Shown piece after piece: positions 1 to 8,695 of a stretch of 64,000 bases of DNA. The notes under the pieces were generated by a model, which had not been told where the DNA came from, searched no databases, and was given only the letters and a program-made list of their open reading frames with translations. Position 1 is the stretch's first letter; the number at the start of each line of letters is the position of its first letter. This DNA comes from Roseovarius sp. MMSF_3281 (GTDB lineage: Bacteria; Pseudomonadota; Alphaproteobacteria; Rhodobacterales; Rhodobacteraceae), in contig NZ_JASHIM010000018.1 of the NCBI RefSeq assembly GCF_030733685.1, positions 1-64,000 on the forward strand, read 5' to 3'. Made by a program: the position numbers and the translations under genes.

Positions 1-8
1 CCCCCCCG

Positions 9-57
9 GCCGGGGGCTTTGCCCCCGGACCCCCAGGATATTTGGAAAAAGAAGAAA
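9..57 (-). repeat. Dispersed GC-rich 3' element, copy 1
   Basis: Read on the minus strand just after the stop of the alcohol dehydrogenase gene, this holds a T/C-rich tract, then an AAATATCC-like block, then GGGGGTCC, then a perfect 8-bp hairpin (10-17 with 21-28, loop TTT). The same order is seen at 21153-21200 and 29888-29936, each time downstream of a gene and in the same orientation to it. It may act as a terminator or 3' processing element; the function is inferred. Confidence 0.7.
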
Positions 58-64
58 TCGGGGA

Positions 65-1150
65 TTACTTGAGTATGATGACATTGCGCCGCGCCGTGCC
101 TTGCTTGGTGTCGGCGATGGCCTCGTTGATCTGGTCCAGTGTCCAGCGGTTCGAGATCAGCTCGTCGAGTTTGAGCCGGCCCTGTTGGTACATGTCGATC
201 ATCCACGGGATATCGCGCTTGATCACCACGTCGCCCATTTTCGAGCCGACCATGGATTGCCCGGCGGCGGCGAAATTGGCGGCCTCGTAGGTGGAGGCGG
301 CGCCCGAGGCGGGCATGCCCACCATGATCACCTTGCCACCCCCCGCGATGTAGCGCGGCGCCTGATCGTAGGCCTGTGCGGCACCCACGGTGACCAGTAC
401 TGCATCTGCCCCGCGCCCCATGGCCGCCTTGGCCGCGCGCCAGGGTTTGTCCTGGGTGGCGAGCACCCCGTCGGTGGCGCCAAAGGCCTTGGCGTCTTCG
501 AGCTTGTCCGCGTTCATGTCCACCGCCACGATGCGCCGGGCGCCCGCGATGCGCGCGCCCTGGATGGCATTGAGGCCGACGCCGCCCGCGCCGATGACCA
601 CCACGTCCTGTCCCGCGCGCAGCTTCGCGGCATTGACCACGGCGCCGACGCCGGTGACCACCCCGCAGGCCAGCAGGCTGGCGGCGTCCATGGCCATATC
701 GGCGGGGGCTTTGACCACCTGCGAGTGATGTACCACGACCTTTTCGGCAAAGGCGCCGCAGGCCATGGCCTGGTGCAGCTTGCCGCCGTCGGCCAGTGTC
801 AGCGGGCCTTGATCGCCGTCATAGGGCGTTTCGCAGCCCGTGGGCCGCCCCGACCCGCAGGAGGGACATTCGCCGCAGGCGCGGATGAGCGTGACCACCA
901 CCGCGTCGCCTTCGGCCACGCCGGTGATGCCCGCGCCGACGGCGGTGACATGGCCCGCGGCCTCGTGGCCGTAAACCGCCGGAAGCGAGCCGCCCCATGC
1001 GCCTTCGGCAAAGGAAATATCCGAATGGCAAATGGCCACGGCCTCAAGCGTGACTTCGACCTCGCCCATTTCGGGGGCGCGCAGATTGACGTTTTCTATG
1101 GATAGCGGTTGCCCGAAGGCATGGCAGACGGCGGCCTTGATGGTTGGCAT
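65..1150 (-). CDS. Zinc-dependent alcohol dehydrogenase (MDR family)
   Basis: A 361-residue medium-chain dehydrogenase, predicted to oxidise an alcohol or reduce an aldehyde with NAD(P). Visible landmarks are the catalytic zinc residues Cys41-His42 and GHE at 61-63, the structural zinc cysteines 92, 95, 98 and 106, and a Rossmann motif GAGGVGLNA near residue 185. The start at ATG 1150 (MPTIKAAV) is preferred. An in-frame extension upstream runs through the neighbouring hydrolase gene and has no family similarity. It is the last gene of a three-gene minus-strand unit behind two alpha/beta hydrolases. The sequence resembles the class III/aryl-alcohol branch, but the substrate is not determined. 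Confidence 0.9.
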   Translation of the reverse strand: MPTIKAAVCHAFGQPLSIENVNLRAPEMGEVEVTLEAVAICHSDISFAEGAWGGSLPAVYGHEAAGHVTAVGAGITGVAEGDAVVVTLIRACGECPSCGSGRPTGCETPYDGDQGPLTLADGGKLHQAMACGAFAEKVVVHHSQVVKAPADMAMDAASLLACGVVTGVGAVVNAAKLRAGQDVVVIGAGGVGLNAIQGARIAGARRIVAVDMNADKLEDAKAFGATDGVLATQDKPWRAAKAAMGRGADAVLVTVGAAQAYDQAPRYIAGGGKVIMVGMPASGAASTYEAANFAAAGQSMVGSKMGDVVIKRDIPWMIDMYQQGRLKLDELISNRWTLDQINEAIADTKQGTARRNVIILK

Positions 1151-1218
1151 TGTTGTCCTCGCTCCCTGTTCGTTTTTCGCAGGATTACGGGAATGGCGCG
1201 CGGGTGCAAGCGGGGAAT

Positions 1219-1935
1219 CTATGCCCTGTCGCGGGCGATATCGTCGATCAGCCGGGCCAGCCGCCCTGGCATCGAGAAAAACGGCGAGTGGCTGGCGGGC
1301 AGGGCGTGGACATCCTGCGCGGGCCAGCCTGCCGTCATGCTGCGCTGGTGTTCGGGCGGGATTGCCTGATCGTCGTCGCAGCGGATATAGGTTTTGGGCA
1401 CGCTGGCATGGGCCTTGCCGAGCCGGATCGGCGTGGCCTGCGGTTTGATGGCCTGCACGCAGAGGTTTTGGCGGGCATAGTCCACTGTGCCTTCGGGGCA
1501 ATCGTGATAGAGCGCCTTGGCCAGATGGCTGTCGCGGAAGGTGAAGCCCAAGCCATCCGGGGTTTTCTCGATCGCCTCCAAAAGCGGCTGGCGCGGGGCC
1601 TCCATCCGCATGTCGACAAGCGAGACCCCGTCGCGCGGCGCATAGGCGCAAAGATAGACCAGCCTTGCGATCTTGGCGGGCGCGGCCTGGGCGGCGGCGG
1701 AGATCGGGAAACCGCCCATGGAATGGCCGACCACGACGGCGGGTGTTTCAATCGCATCGAGGATCGCTTGGGCGTAAAGATCAAGGGTGACCTCGCCAAG
1801 GGGGCAGGGGGTGGCCCCATGGCCGGGCAGGTCGATGGCATTGACGCGATGCCCCATGTTTGTCAGTTCGGGGATCACATCGCGCCAACACCACGCGCCA
1901 TGGCAGGAGCCGTGCACGAGAAGGATCTCAGACAT
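1219..1935 (-). CDS. Alpha/beta hydrolase, methylesterase/EstC-like
   Basis: A 238-residue single-domain alpha/beta hydrolase. The N-terminus has an HGSCHGAWCW oxyanion-loop motif, the nucleophile elbow GHSMGG puts Ser at residue 72, and the C-terminal ASHSPFFSMP supplies the catalytic His. This pattern is typical of the plant methylesterase/hydroxynitrile lyase-like group, known in bacteria as EstC-like esterases. Its start ATG overlaps the stop of the upstream PcaD-like gene by 8 bases (ATGTCTGA), so the two are probably translationally coupled. The substrate is unknown; the company of a lactonase-like hydrolase and an alcohol dehydrogenase suggests catabolism of an ester or lactone. Confidence 0.85.
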   Translation of the reverse strand: MSEILLVHGSCHGAWCWRDVIPELTNMGHRVNAIDLPGHGATPCPLGEVTLDLYAQAILDAIETPAVVVGHSMGGFPISAAAQAAPAKIARLVYLCAYAPRDGVSLVDMRMEAPRQPLLEAIEKTPDGLGFTFRDSHLAKALYHDCPEGTVDYARQNLCVQAIKPQATPIRLGKAHASVPKTYIRCDDDQAIPPEHQRSMTAGWPAQDVHALPASHSPFFSMPGRLARLIDDIARDRA

Positions 1936-2716
1936 GGCCGGTTTCCCTGAGGAAGTCGGTCAATACCTCGGCATAGGCCTTGGGCTGATCGACGCAGGGC
2001 AGATGCCCGGCCTTGCGCATCAGGTGAAACCGCGCGCCGGGAACAAGGTTGACCGTTTCGCGCACCAGGTCGGGCGGGGTGGAGCCATCCTCGGACCCGG
2101 CAATGCCAAGCGTCGGCAGGCGCAGGCCGCTGGTGGGGGTGTAGAAATCGGTGCCCGCAATGGCCGCGGCGCAGCCTGCATAGCCTTGGGCCGGGGTGCG
2201 TTCCAACATGTGCCGCCATGCCTTGATCTCGGGCGTGGCCTGGAAGGCGCGCGGAAACCACCGCTCAAGCGTGGCCCCTGAGAGCGCGGCAACGCCGCCC
2301 TGTTCCACCGCCGCGATCCGTTTGGCCCAGATCTCGGGCTGGCCGATCTTGGCTGCGGTGTTCGACAAGACCATGGCGCGCATCAGGTCCAGCCGCTTGA
2401 CGGCGAGGCCCTGCGCCACCATCCCGCCAATCGACAACCCCACGAAAACGCAATCGCGGATACGCAGGTGATCCAGAAGCCGCTCGGCATCGCGCACCAG
2501 CGTGCCCATGGAATAGGGCCCCTTGGGGCAATCCGACAGCCCATGACCACGCATGTCATAGCGAATGATCCGCAGCCCCTCCGGCAAATGCGGCAGCACA
2601 TCGTCCCAAAGCCGCAGGTCGGTGCCCAATGAGTTGGCAAAGACCAAGGGCGCGCCTTGGGGCGCGCCGTCCTCGCGGTAATGCAGGGCAATATCGCCCA
2701 GATCAGCCATCAGCAT
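1928..2716 (-). CDS. PcaD-like alpha/beta hydrolase (3-oxoadipate enol-lactonase family)
   Basis: A 262-residue hydrolase. It shows the motifs of 3-oxoadipate enol-lactonases: HYREDG near the N-terminus, ANSLGTDLRLWD, DMRGHGLSD, the nucleophile GLSIGGM, and GHLPCVDQP with the catalytic His. The start at 2716 (MLMADLGDIAL) is chosen because AGGAAGG lies just upstream; a longer frame to 2782 lacks this. No other pca genes (pcaB, pcaC, pcaIJ) are in the window, so it may act in a different pathway and I withhold the pcaD symbol. It is the first gene of the minus-strand unit and is divergent from the LysR gene at 3052. Confidence 0.8.
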   Translation of the reverse strand: MLMADLGDIALHYREDGAPQGAPLVFANSLGTDLRLWDDVLPHLPEGLRIIRYDMRGHGLSDCPKGPYSMGTLVRDAERLLDHLRIRDCVFVGLSIGGMVAQGLAVKRLDLMRAMVLSNTAAKIGQPEIWAKRIAAVEQGGVAALSGATLERWFPRAFQATPEIKAWRHMLERTPAQGYAGCAAAIAGTDFYTPTSGLRLPTLGIAGSEDGSTPPDLVRETVNLVPGARFHLMRKAGHLPCVDQPKAYAEVLTDFLRETGHV

Positions 2717-3051
2717 GTCTTGTCCTTCCTCGGTGCCCAATTGCCTTTGTCCTGAACATCGGGTCAAGCGGTTTAACGGCATGGCCCCGCCACAGGGGTG
2801 CGATTGGATCGGGGCACCATGCCGAATGGCCCTTGGTCAAATCACCCCGGTATGATCTTGGTCACATGGACCAAGCATGCCATGCAATTCGAAAAGGCCG
2901 CTTGCAGCACCAATCCGCCGCTGCCTAAACTGAACCGGAAATGGAACTGGGTCTTGCGTAGCGAAACGGCCAAGGCATTCCGGGGCTCTCAGAAGACGGG
3001 CTAGTTGTAGACAATGCAGTTCCAAGAAAACGGTCCAAGGCGGGAATTGAC
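2717..3051. other. Divergent intergenic region, no gene seen
   Basis: 335 bases between the PcaD-like gene (minus) and the LysR gene (plus). No convincing reading frame is present. It holds three CTTGGTC-type half sites, described as a candidate operator at 2857-2875. Confidence 0.6.
2857..2875. promoter_or_regulatory. Candidate LysR operator (dyad CTTGGTC-N5-GACCAAG)
   Basis: A perfect 7-bp dyad, CTTGGTC (2857-2863) and GACCAAG (2869-2875), lies in the divergent region between a hydrolase operon and a LysR gene. A third direct copy of CTTGGTC sits at 2832-2838, 25 bases upstream. LysR regulators typically bind dyads of the T-N11-A type near their own gene, which this fits. Binding is inferred. 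Confidence 0.5.
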
Positions 3052-3963
3052 GTGAAACTTCGAGAACTGGAAGCGTTCGACGCATATATGAAATACGGTA
3101 CGATGAAGGCCGCATCCGAAGAGATCGGTGTTAGCCAACCGATGATTTCAAGGCTTTTGAGCGCCCTTGAGGCCAAGCTTGGGTTTGCCCTGTTCGAGAA
3201 AAAGCGAAACCACCTGAAACCAACGCCGGAAGCGCATCTTTACCATGCTTCGGTCATGCGGCTCATATCGCAGATGAAAGAAACCACGCAGGACGCCGCG
3301 GCGATCGCGAACAACCAGCGGGGCAACATCGTTGTCGCGTCACAGCCCACTTTCGTGGACACGTTCCTGCTCGATGCCATTCGCAGTTTCCGCGAAAAGC
3401 ATCGCGATGTCGGGATCCGCGTGCTTGACGTCGGAATGCGCGAATTGCTCAGGACGCTTGATAAGAAATACTGCGATGTCGCCCTCGGCATTACCCTTGA
3501 AACAGGGAATTACAGCGCACGCGTACGAAAGCTTGCCCGCTGCGAGGCGCGTTGCATCATGCATCGCGATCACCCCCTCGCGAAAGAGAAGAAAATTTCG
3601 AAAGACATGCTTCTGAATGAGGACTTCATTGACCTCATGCCGGACAGCCCCTTGCGAAAGCGCGTCGATGAAGTGATCCAAACCGAAAGCAAGGATCGCC
3701 GTACCGTTGTGGAAATGGGAACGATGCGCGGGGCTTGCGCCCTTGTGGATCGGGGCGTGGGTGTTGCGATTGTCGATCCCTTCGCAGAGCTTCTTCTGGG
3801 GGGCACTTCGGTGGTTTCGAAAAGGCTTGTACCGCGTATCGAATGGGATCTTGTCTTTCTGACACCGGATGATGTGCCCATCAGCCGTATCTCTGAATCC
3901 ATGTTCACCGAGATCCAGTTGCAGGTTGCCAGGCTCAAGGGCATGGGCATTCTCGAAGAATGA
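3052..3963 (+). CDS. LysR-family transcriptional regulator (OccR/NocR-like)
   Basis: A 303-residue regulator with an N-terminal winged helix-turn-helix (about residues 1-60, including ASEEIGVSQPMISRLLSALE) and a C-terminal effector-binding domain. The wording of the DNA-binding part (AASEEIGVSQPMISR, FEKKRNHLKPTPEA) resembles OccR/NocR-type regulators, which often control amino acid or opine uptake. It is divergent from the hydrolase/alcohol dehydrogenase unit and ends 6 bases before the convergent end of the dpp-type operon. It could control either. The operator dyad at 2857-2875 favours the hydrolase side or self-regulation; the family resemblance favours the peptide-uptake side. Confidence 0.9.
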   Translation: MKLRELEAFDAYMKYGTMKAASEEIGVSQPMISRLLSALEAKLGFALFEKKRNHLKPTPEAHLYHASVMRLISQMKETTQDAAAIANNQRGNIVVASQPTFVDTFLLDAIRSFREKHRDVGIRVLDVGMRELLRTLDKKYCDVALGITLETGNYSARVRKLARCEARCIMHRDHPLAKEKKISKDMLLNEDFIDLMPDSPLRKRVDEVIQTESKDRRTVVEMGTMRGACALVDRGVGVAIVDPFAELLLGGTSVVSKRLVPRIEWDLVFLTPDDVPISRISESMFTEIQLQVARLKGMGILEE

Positions 3964-3969
3964 AACCCG

Positions 3970-4992
3970 TCAGCCAACCTCGGCCCCGGCATTGACCTTG
4001 CAGGCACTGCCGTCTGCGATGGCTTGCCAATGCCAGCAGCGCACCTTGTGCCCCTTGGTCGCGACATCAAGGGTCGGGGGCTGGGCAACGCATTTCTCGG
4101 TACTGAATGGGCAGCGTGCCGCAAAGCGGCATCCTTTCGGAACATCGGAAAGTGACGGGACTTTGCCCTTGATGGTGTAAAGGTCGGCTTGGGGGTCGCT
4201 TTCGATGGTGGGCATCGCCTGCATGAGACCCTTGGTATAGGGGTGTAGCGGCGCCTCGAACAGGCTTTCGACGGTACTGTCTTCGATCACCTGGCCAAGA
4301 TACATGACCGCCACGCGGTCGCAGATTTCCGCGACAACACCCATGTCGTGGGTGATGAAGATGACGCCCATGTCGAAATCGCGTTTCATCTGGGTGATCA
4401 GGTCAAGGATCTGGGCCTGCGTCGTCACATCCAATGCCGTGGTCGGTTCGTCCGCGATCAGCAACCTGGGCTCGCATACGAGGGCCATGGCAATCATGAT
4501 CCGCTGCCGCATCCCGCCGGAAAGTTCGTGCGGATATTCCTTCAGCCGCTTTTCCGGCGATGGAATACCTGTCGCCGAAACCACTTTCAGCGCGGCCTCG
4601 GCGGCGGCTTTCCGGCTGACACGGCCATGGGCCTGAAGCGCCTCGATGATCTGATCCCCAACGGTATAGAGGGGGTTCAGCGAACTGGTCGTATCCTGGA
4701 AGATCATCGAGATATCCTTGCCCCTGATCCGCGAAAGCCTGTCTTCGCCCAGGGTAAGTAGATTCTCGCCGCCAAAAACGATCTCGCCCTCGAAGTCGGT
4801 GATATCCGGGTTGAGAAGCTGCATGATCGCTTCCGAGGTCACGCTTTTGCCGCACCCCGACTCGCCGACAACGCCAAGAATCTCGTTGCGGTCGACGTGA
4901 AAGGAAACGTCGTCCACGGCGGTAACCCGGCCCTTCTCGGTGTGAAAATGCGTTCGCAGGTTGCGGACATCAATTACGTGCGAAGCAGACAT
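3970..4992 (-). CDS. Peptide ABC transporter ATP-binding protein, DppD type
   Basis: A 340-residue ATPase that would power the DppB/DppC permease in the inner membrane. Walker A (GESGCGKS), ABC signature (LSGGMRQR), Walker B (LLIADEPTTALD) and the switch His (ITHDMG) are all intact. The C-terminal oligopeptide/dipeptide extension has the usual cysteine cluster (CRFAARCPFSTEKC). It is the last gene of a seven-gene minus-strand unit, 21 bases after dppC. An AAAGGA ribosome site precedes ATG 4992. The substrate is not fixed by the sequence; peptides or modified amino acids are likely from the operon content. Confidence 0.93.
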   Translation of the reverse strand: MSASHVIDVRNLRTHFHTEKGRVTAVDDVSFHVDRNEILGVVGESGCGKSVTSEAIMQLLNPDITDFEGEIVFGGENLLTLGEDRLSRIRGKDISMIFQDTTSSLNPLYTVGDQIIEALQAHGRVSRKAAAEAALKVVSATGIPSPEKRLKEYPHELSGGMRQRIMIAMALVCEPRLLIADEPTTALDVTTQAQILDLITQMKRDFDMGVIFITHDMGVVAEICDRVAVMYLGQVIEDSTVESLFEAPLHPYTKGLMQAMPTIESDPQADLYTIKGKVPSLSDVPKGCRFAARCPFSTEKCVAQPPTLDVATKGHKVRCWHWQAIADGSACKVNAGAEVG

Positions 4993-5013
4993 GGCGAAGT
5001 CCTTTCTTTCGGG

Positions 5014-5922
5014 TTATCGTTTGGACACGGCTTTGTTCGTGTGCGGATCAAGAAAATCGCGCAGGCCATCACCAAGGATATTCTGGCCCAGAACGATGCC
5101 AATGATCATCGCGCCGGGAAACACCGTCATCCACCAGGCCGAGGTGATGACGTTCTTGCCGTCATAAAGGATGTTCCCAAGGCTGGGATGCGGCGCCGGA
5201 ATCCCCACCCCCAGGAAGCTCAACATGGCTTCGGTGATGATGGAGACGGCAAAGACAAAACTGGCCTGAACAATCAACGAGGACACGGTGTTCGGGAAGA
5301 TATGGCGCCAGATGATGCGCGTGCGGCTTGCCCCCAGCGCGTGAAGCGCCTCGATATAGGGTTGTTCCTTGACGACAAGCGCGTTGGATCGCACCACGCG
5401 CGCGATCAGGGGCGTGTAAACCACCACCAGCGTCAGGATGACGTTTTGCGTCGTCGGGCCGAACACGGCGATAACCGAAATCGCCAGCAGGATCGCCGGG
5501 AAGGCCATAAGGCCATCGGTGATGCGCATCAAAAGGTGGTCAAGCGGTTTGAAATAAGCCGAGTAAAGGCCGATCGCCACGCCGATGACCGAGGAGAGCA
5601 TGGCCACGCTGAACCCGATCAGAAGCGAAGCCCGGGTACCGTACATTACCCTGACATAGATATCCCTGCCGAAATTGTCGGTGCCCATCCAGTGTTCCAA
5701 TGACGGCGGCTTGAGCCGGTCAATCGGGTTGATATCGAGCGGCTCATGCGGGGAAATCAACGGCCCCAAAAGGGCGATCAGGCAGATCACAACCGTCAGG
5801 CCAAGGCCGCACACAGCCAGCTTGTTCGCCAAGAAGCGCTTGATCGTCAGGCTGCGCTGTTCGTGTTTCAGGCGGTGTTTCGCGACCTTGAGGTCAGTGG
5901 AGAATTGGGGGGCGTCGGTCAT
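5014..5922 (-). CDS. Peptide ABC transporter permease, DppC type
   Basis: A 302-residue inner-membrane permease. After a short cytoplasmic N-terminus it has a first helix (about 35-55), a periplasmic loop with the DNFGRDIYVRV motif common to DppC/OppC, and five further helices. The ABC-coupling loop (EALHALGASRTRIIWRHIFP) is clear. Its ATG overlaps the stop of the dppB-like gene by 4 bases. It should form a heterodimer with the DppB-like protein. Confidence 0.93.
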   Translation of the reverse strand: MTDAPQFSTDLKVAKHRLKHEQRSLTIKRFLANKLAVCGLGLTVVICLIALLGPLISPHEPLDINPIDRLKPPSLEHWMGTDNFGRDIYVRVMYGTRASLLIGFSVAMLSSVIGVAIGLYSAYFKPLDHLLMRITDGLMAFPAILLAISVIAVFGPTTQNVILTLVVVYTPLIARVVRSNALVVKEQPYIEALHALGASRTRIIWRHIFPNTVSSLIVQASFVFAVSIITEAMLSFLGVGIPAPHPSLGNILYDGKNVITSAWWMTVFPGAMIIGIVLGQNILGDGLRDFLDPHTNKAVSKR

Positions 5923-6866
5923 TGGTCAAGCCTCACTCGCGGGTCAACGAACCCATAGATCAGGTCGATAAAGAGATTTATCAGCACATAGCCGAACGCC
6001 ACGAGCAACACCGTGCCCTGGATCACCGGGAAGTCGCGGCGCTCGACCGAGTTGACGATCAGTTGGCCCAACCCGGGAATGTTGAAGACGAATTCGACGA
6101 CGACGGCACCGGCAATCAGCGTCGTAAAGGTTTGCCCGATAATCTCGAGGATAGGGATAAAGGCATTGCGCAGCGTGTGCTTTATGACAATGACCGGGCG
6201 CGACAACCCCTTGGCACGCGCGGTCTTGACATAGGCATTGTTCATCACCTCCAGCATCGCGGCACGCGTGATCCGCGTGATAAGCGCCGCTTGGATGAAC
6301 CCAAGAGAGATCGCTGGCAGCAACAGGAATTCGAGGTGGGTCAACAGGCCGTCAGACAAGGGCGCGTACCCCGCCACTGGCAACCAGTTGAGGAACACCG
6401 AGAAAAACAGGATTAGCAGCAGCCCCATAAGGAAGCTCGGGATCGAGATCCCGACAAGGGCAAAGCTCATCAAGGCGCCATCAATGGTTTTGCCACGGTT
6501 GAGCGCGGCAAACACACCCATGGGCAGCGCGACCGCGATGCCGATGATCTGGGCGAAGATGGCAAGCGACAAAGTCGGTCGGAAATAGTCGAGAAAGACC
6601 TCGGTGACCGGCGTTTGATTGTAAAGGGAATTTCCCAGGTCGCCTGTCAGGGCATTGCCCAGCCACAGGAAAAACTGCTGTGGAACAGGGCGGTTCAGGC
6701 CCAGTTCTTCCCTAAGCCGGTCAACATCCGCAGCCGAGGCATCAGGCCCCAAAATGACGCTGGCAGGGTCGCCCGGCGACAGATGCACCAGGGCGAACAC
6801 CACCACGGCAACCACCCCGAGGACGGGGATGAGCGAAAGCAATCGCTTGACGATGTAACTTATCAT
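5919..6866 (-). CDS. Peptide ABC transporter permease, DppB type
   Basis: A 315-residue permease with the canonical DppB start (MISYIVKRLLSLIPVLGVV), the motif HLSPGDPA, six predicted helices and an EAA loop (YVKTARAKGLSRPVIVIKHTLRNA). It partners the DppC-like protein. Its start codon overlaps the stop of the S9 peptidase gene by 4 bases (ATGA), and its stop overlaps dppC by 4 bases, so the three genes are likely translated in a coupled way. Confidence 0.93.
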   Translation of the reverse strand: MISYIVKRLLSLIPVLGVVAVVVFALVHLSPGDPASVILGPDASAADVDRLREELGLNRPVPQQFFLWLGNALTGDLGNSLYNQTPVTEVFLDYFRPTLSLAIFAQIIGIAVALPMGVFAALNRGKTIDGALMSFALVGISIPSFLMGLLLILFFSVFLNWLPVAGYAPLSDGLLTHLEFLLLPAISLGFIQAALITRITRAAMLEVMNNAYVKTARAKGLSRPVIVIKHTLRNAFIPILEIIGQTFTTLIAGAVVVEFVFNIPGLGQLIVNSVERRDFPVIQGTVLLVAFGYVLINLFIDLIYGFVDPRVRLDQ

Positions 6867-8695
6867 TTGGCCTCCTGGTCGGCTTGAAAATGCACGCGGT
6901 CATCGCGTTTTTCGCCCTTTGTCTGGTCGCTGCCGTTGACAAAATCGTTGATCGCCCCGGCGGCGAATTCCGTCGATGTGCGCTTGGTCAGGAAATGCCC
7001 TTCCTCGGCGATCCATTGAACCTTGCAAGGCTTGCCTGCGGCGGTCAGGGCTTTGGCCATCGACATGGATTCCGACACCGGAACACGGGTGTCGCTGTCG
7101 CCATGAAGGATCAAAAGCGGGCAGCGAATATCGCCGGCCCGGTTCAGCGGCGCGATATGGTCGAAGAACTCGTGATGCGAGGCCGCATCGCCATATTCCA
7201 TGGCGCGCAGCCTGCGCCGCCATGCAGGCGCCGTTTTCAGGAAATTGCCGAGATGCGACATCCCGGCGATCGCCACGGCAAAACTCCAAAGCGCTGGATG
7301 ATGCGATATGGCCATCAGGGTCATGAAACCGCCGTAGCTGTGCCCCATGATCCCGACTTGACCGTCCTGCAAGCCGTATTGCGTGCGCAAGTGTTGCCGC
7401 AGGGCGATCACATCCCCCAGTGCGTCTGTCCTGTTTTTACCGTCATCAAGCCCGATGAAAGAGCGTCCGTAGCCCGCGCTTCCCCGGATGTTCGGCGCGA
7501 TTACCGCGATGCCGCGTTCGACCAGACCTTCAAGGATCGGGCAATGCGAGCGTTCGAATTTACTCTCGGGACCGCCGTGAAGATAGATCACCGCCCGGCG
7601 GCTGTCGGAACGGCCCATGAGGACGAATTCGATATCGCGGCCATCGAAGGATGTGAAACGGCCAACCCTGTCCCGGCGATCCGCGGGTTTACCCAACGGA
7701 CCGGCGGGCGTTTCGCCCTGTTGCGCCAGCGTATGTACCTGCGCCGCAGGGGGGCTGAAGGGATTGGATGTCACGGTCAAAAGGTTGTCTTCGCCAATAA
7801 AGCACATCGACTGTACGTGGATTGGCGCGCGCGTGAGGGTCTGTATGTCTTCAACGCCATCCAGCGTTGTTGCCACGATCTCGGATGCGCAGGCTTTGCC
7901 AAGGGTGATCGCCATGCGCCCCGTTTCCGGATGCAGGCAGAAATCCTGCACATCCTGCCCGGGTCTTTCGAAAACTGTCTCGACCGCTTCGGTGTCGATG
8001 GTCAGCTTGTGAATGCCGATCCATTCACCGCCAAGATCGCCCGAGAAAATCACGGTATTCCCGGAAAGGCGGCGCACACGGCCAATGCGCCCGGCCCCTG
8101 CGGCTAGCGGGGTTATCGCCACGGAATTCACGTCGAACACGCAAAATCGCCGGTCGATATTCGTCCGCTCTTCCAGCACCAAAAGCCGGTTTGGCGACAG
8201 CGCCAAGAGTTCTGTAAATACCGCGTCCGAGGAGGCAAGTTCGCGGATGTCGCCGGTTGAAACATCGGCTTGCATGATCCGATGGCGCGTTTCCGACGCG
8301 GCATTCTCCACGAAGCAACAGGTTCCGTCGTACATCTGTCCGCCGAAATAATGATAGGTGTTCGCCGCCTCGATCCAGGGCCGAAGGCTGCCATCATCCA
8401 GCAGCAGGAAAAGCTGCTCCCGTTCGGTGCACGCGTGATCGCATGCCAGGACCAGCCGAACGCCGGGCAGATCAACCAGCCAGAACCGTGTGACATTCAG
8501 CTCCGGGTCGATCAGCGCCTTGCGCATCCCGGTGCCCGGATCAAAACTCCATAGGCCCGTCGGCCCGGCTTCGTTGCTCAGGTAAAGGATTTCGCGCGCC
8601 CGCGCGTCCCAAGCCACCGCCTTCAGGCGCGTGTGCCGGGACGAGGGATCGTCTTTCAAGTCAAGCGGGGTGACAGCGTGATCAAACATTTTCAC
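6863..8695 (-). CDS. S9-family serine peptidase (prolyl oligopeptidase type)
   Basis: A 610-residue cytoplasmic peptidase without signal peptide. An N-terminal beta-propeller-like part (about residues 1-340) precedes an alpha/beta hydrolase catalytic domain. Landmarks are HGGPESKF, the nucleophile elbow GHSYGGFMTL, HGDSDTRVPVSES with the catalytic Asp, and EEGHFLTK with the His. The reading starts at GTG 8695, which overlaps the dppF stop by 4 bases and has GAAGG at proper spacing; ATG 8689 is an alternative. Its place inside a peptide ABC operon, between dppF and dppB, suggests it cleaves the imported peptide after uptake. Confidence 0.9.
   Translation of the reverse strand: MKMFDHAVTPLDLKDDPSSRHTRLKAVAWDARAREILYLSNEAGPTGLWSFDPGTGMRKALIDPELNVTRFWLVDLPGVRLVLACDHACTEREQLFLLLDDGSLRPWIEAANTYHYFGGQMYDGTCCFVENAASETRHRIMQADVSTGDIRELASSDAVFTELLALSPNRLLVLEERTNIDRRFCVFDVNSVAITPLAAGAGRIGRVRRLSGNTVIFSGDLGGEWIGIHKLTIDTEAVETVFERPGQDVQDFCLHPETGRMAITLGKACASEIVATTLDGVEDIQTLTRAPIHVQSMCFIGEDNLLTVTSNPFSPPAAQVHTLAQQGETPAGPLGKPADRRDRVGRFTSFDGRDIEFVLMGRSDSRRAVIYLHGGPESKFERSHCPILEGLVERGIAVIAPNIRGSAGYGRSFIGLDDGKNRTDALGDVIALRQHLRTQYGLQDGQVGIMGHSYGGFMTLMAISHHPALWSFAVAIAGMSHLGNFLKTAPAWRRRLRAMEYGDAASHHEFFDHIAPLNRAGDIRCPLLILHGDSDTRVPVSESMSMAKALTAAGKPCKVQWIAEEGHFLTKRTSTEFAAGAINDFVNGSDQTKGEKRDDRVHFQADQEAK

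Noticed and set aside
1151..1651. N-terminal extension of the alcohol dehydrogenase
   Set aside because: The extension is out-of-frame reading of the hydrolase gene; the dehydrogenase domain begins exactly at ATG 1150.
1928..2716. Naming the first hydrolase gene pcaD
   Set aside because: The motifs fit, but no other protocatechuate pathway gene is present and the operon partners point elsewhere.
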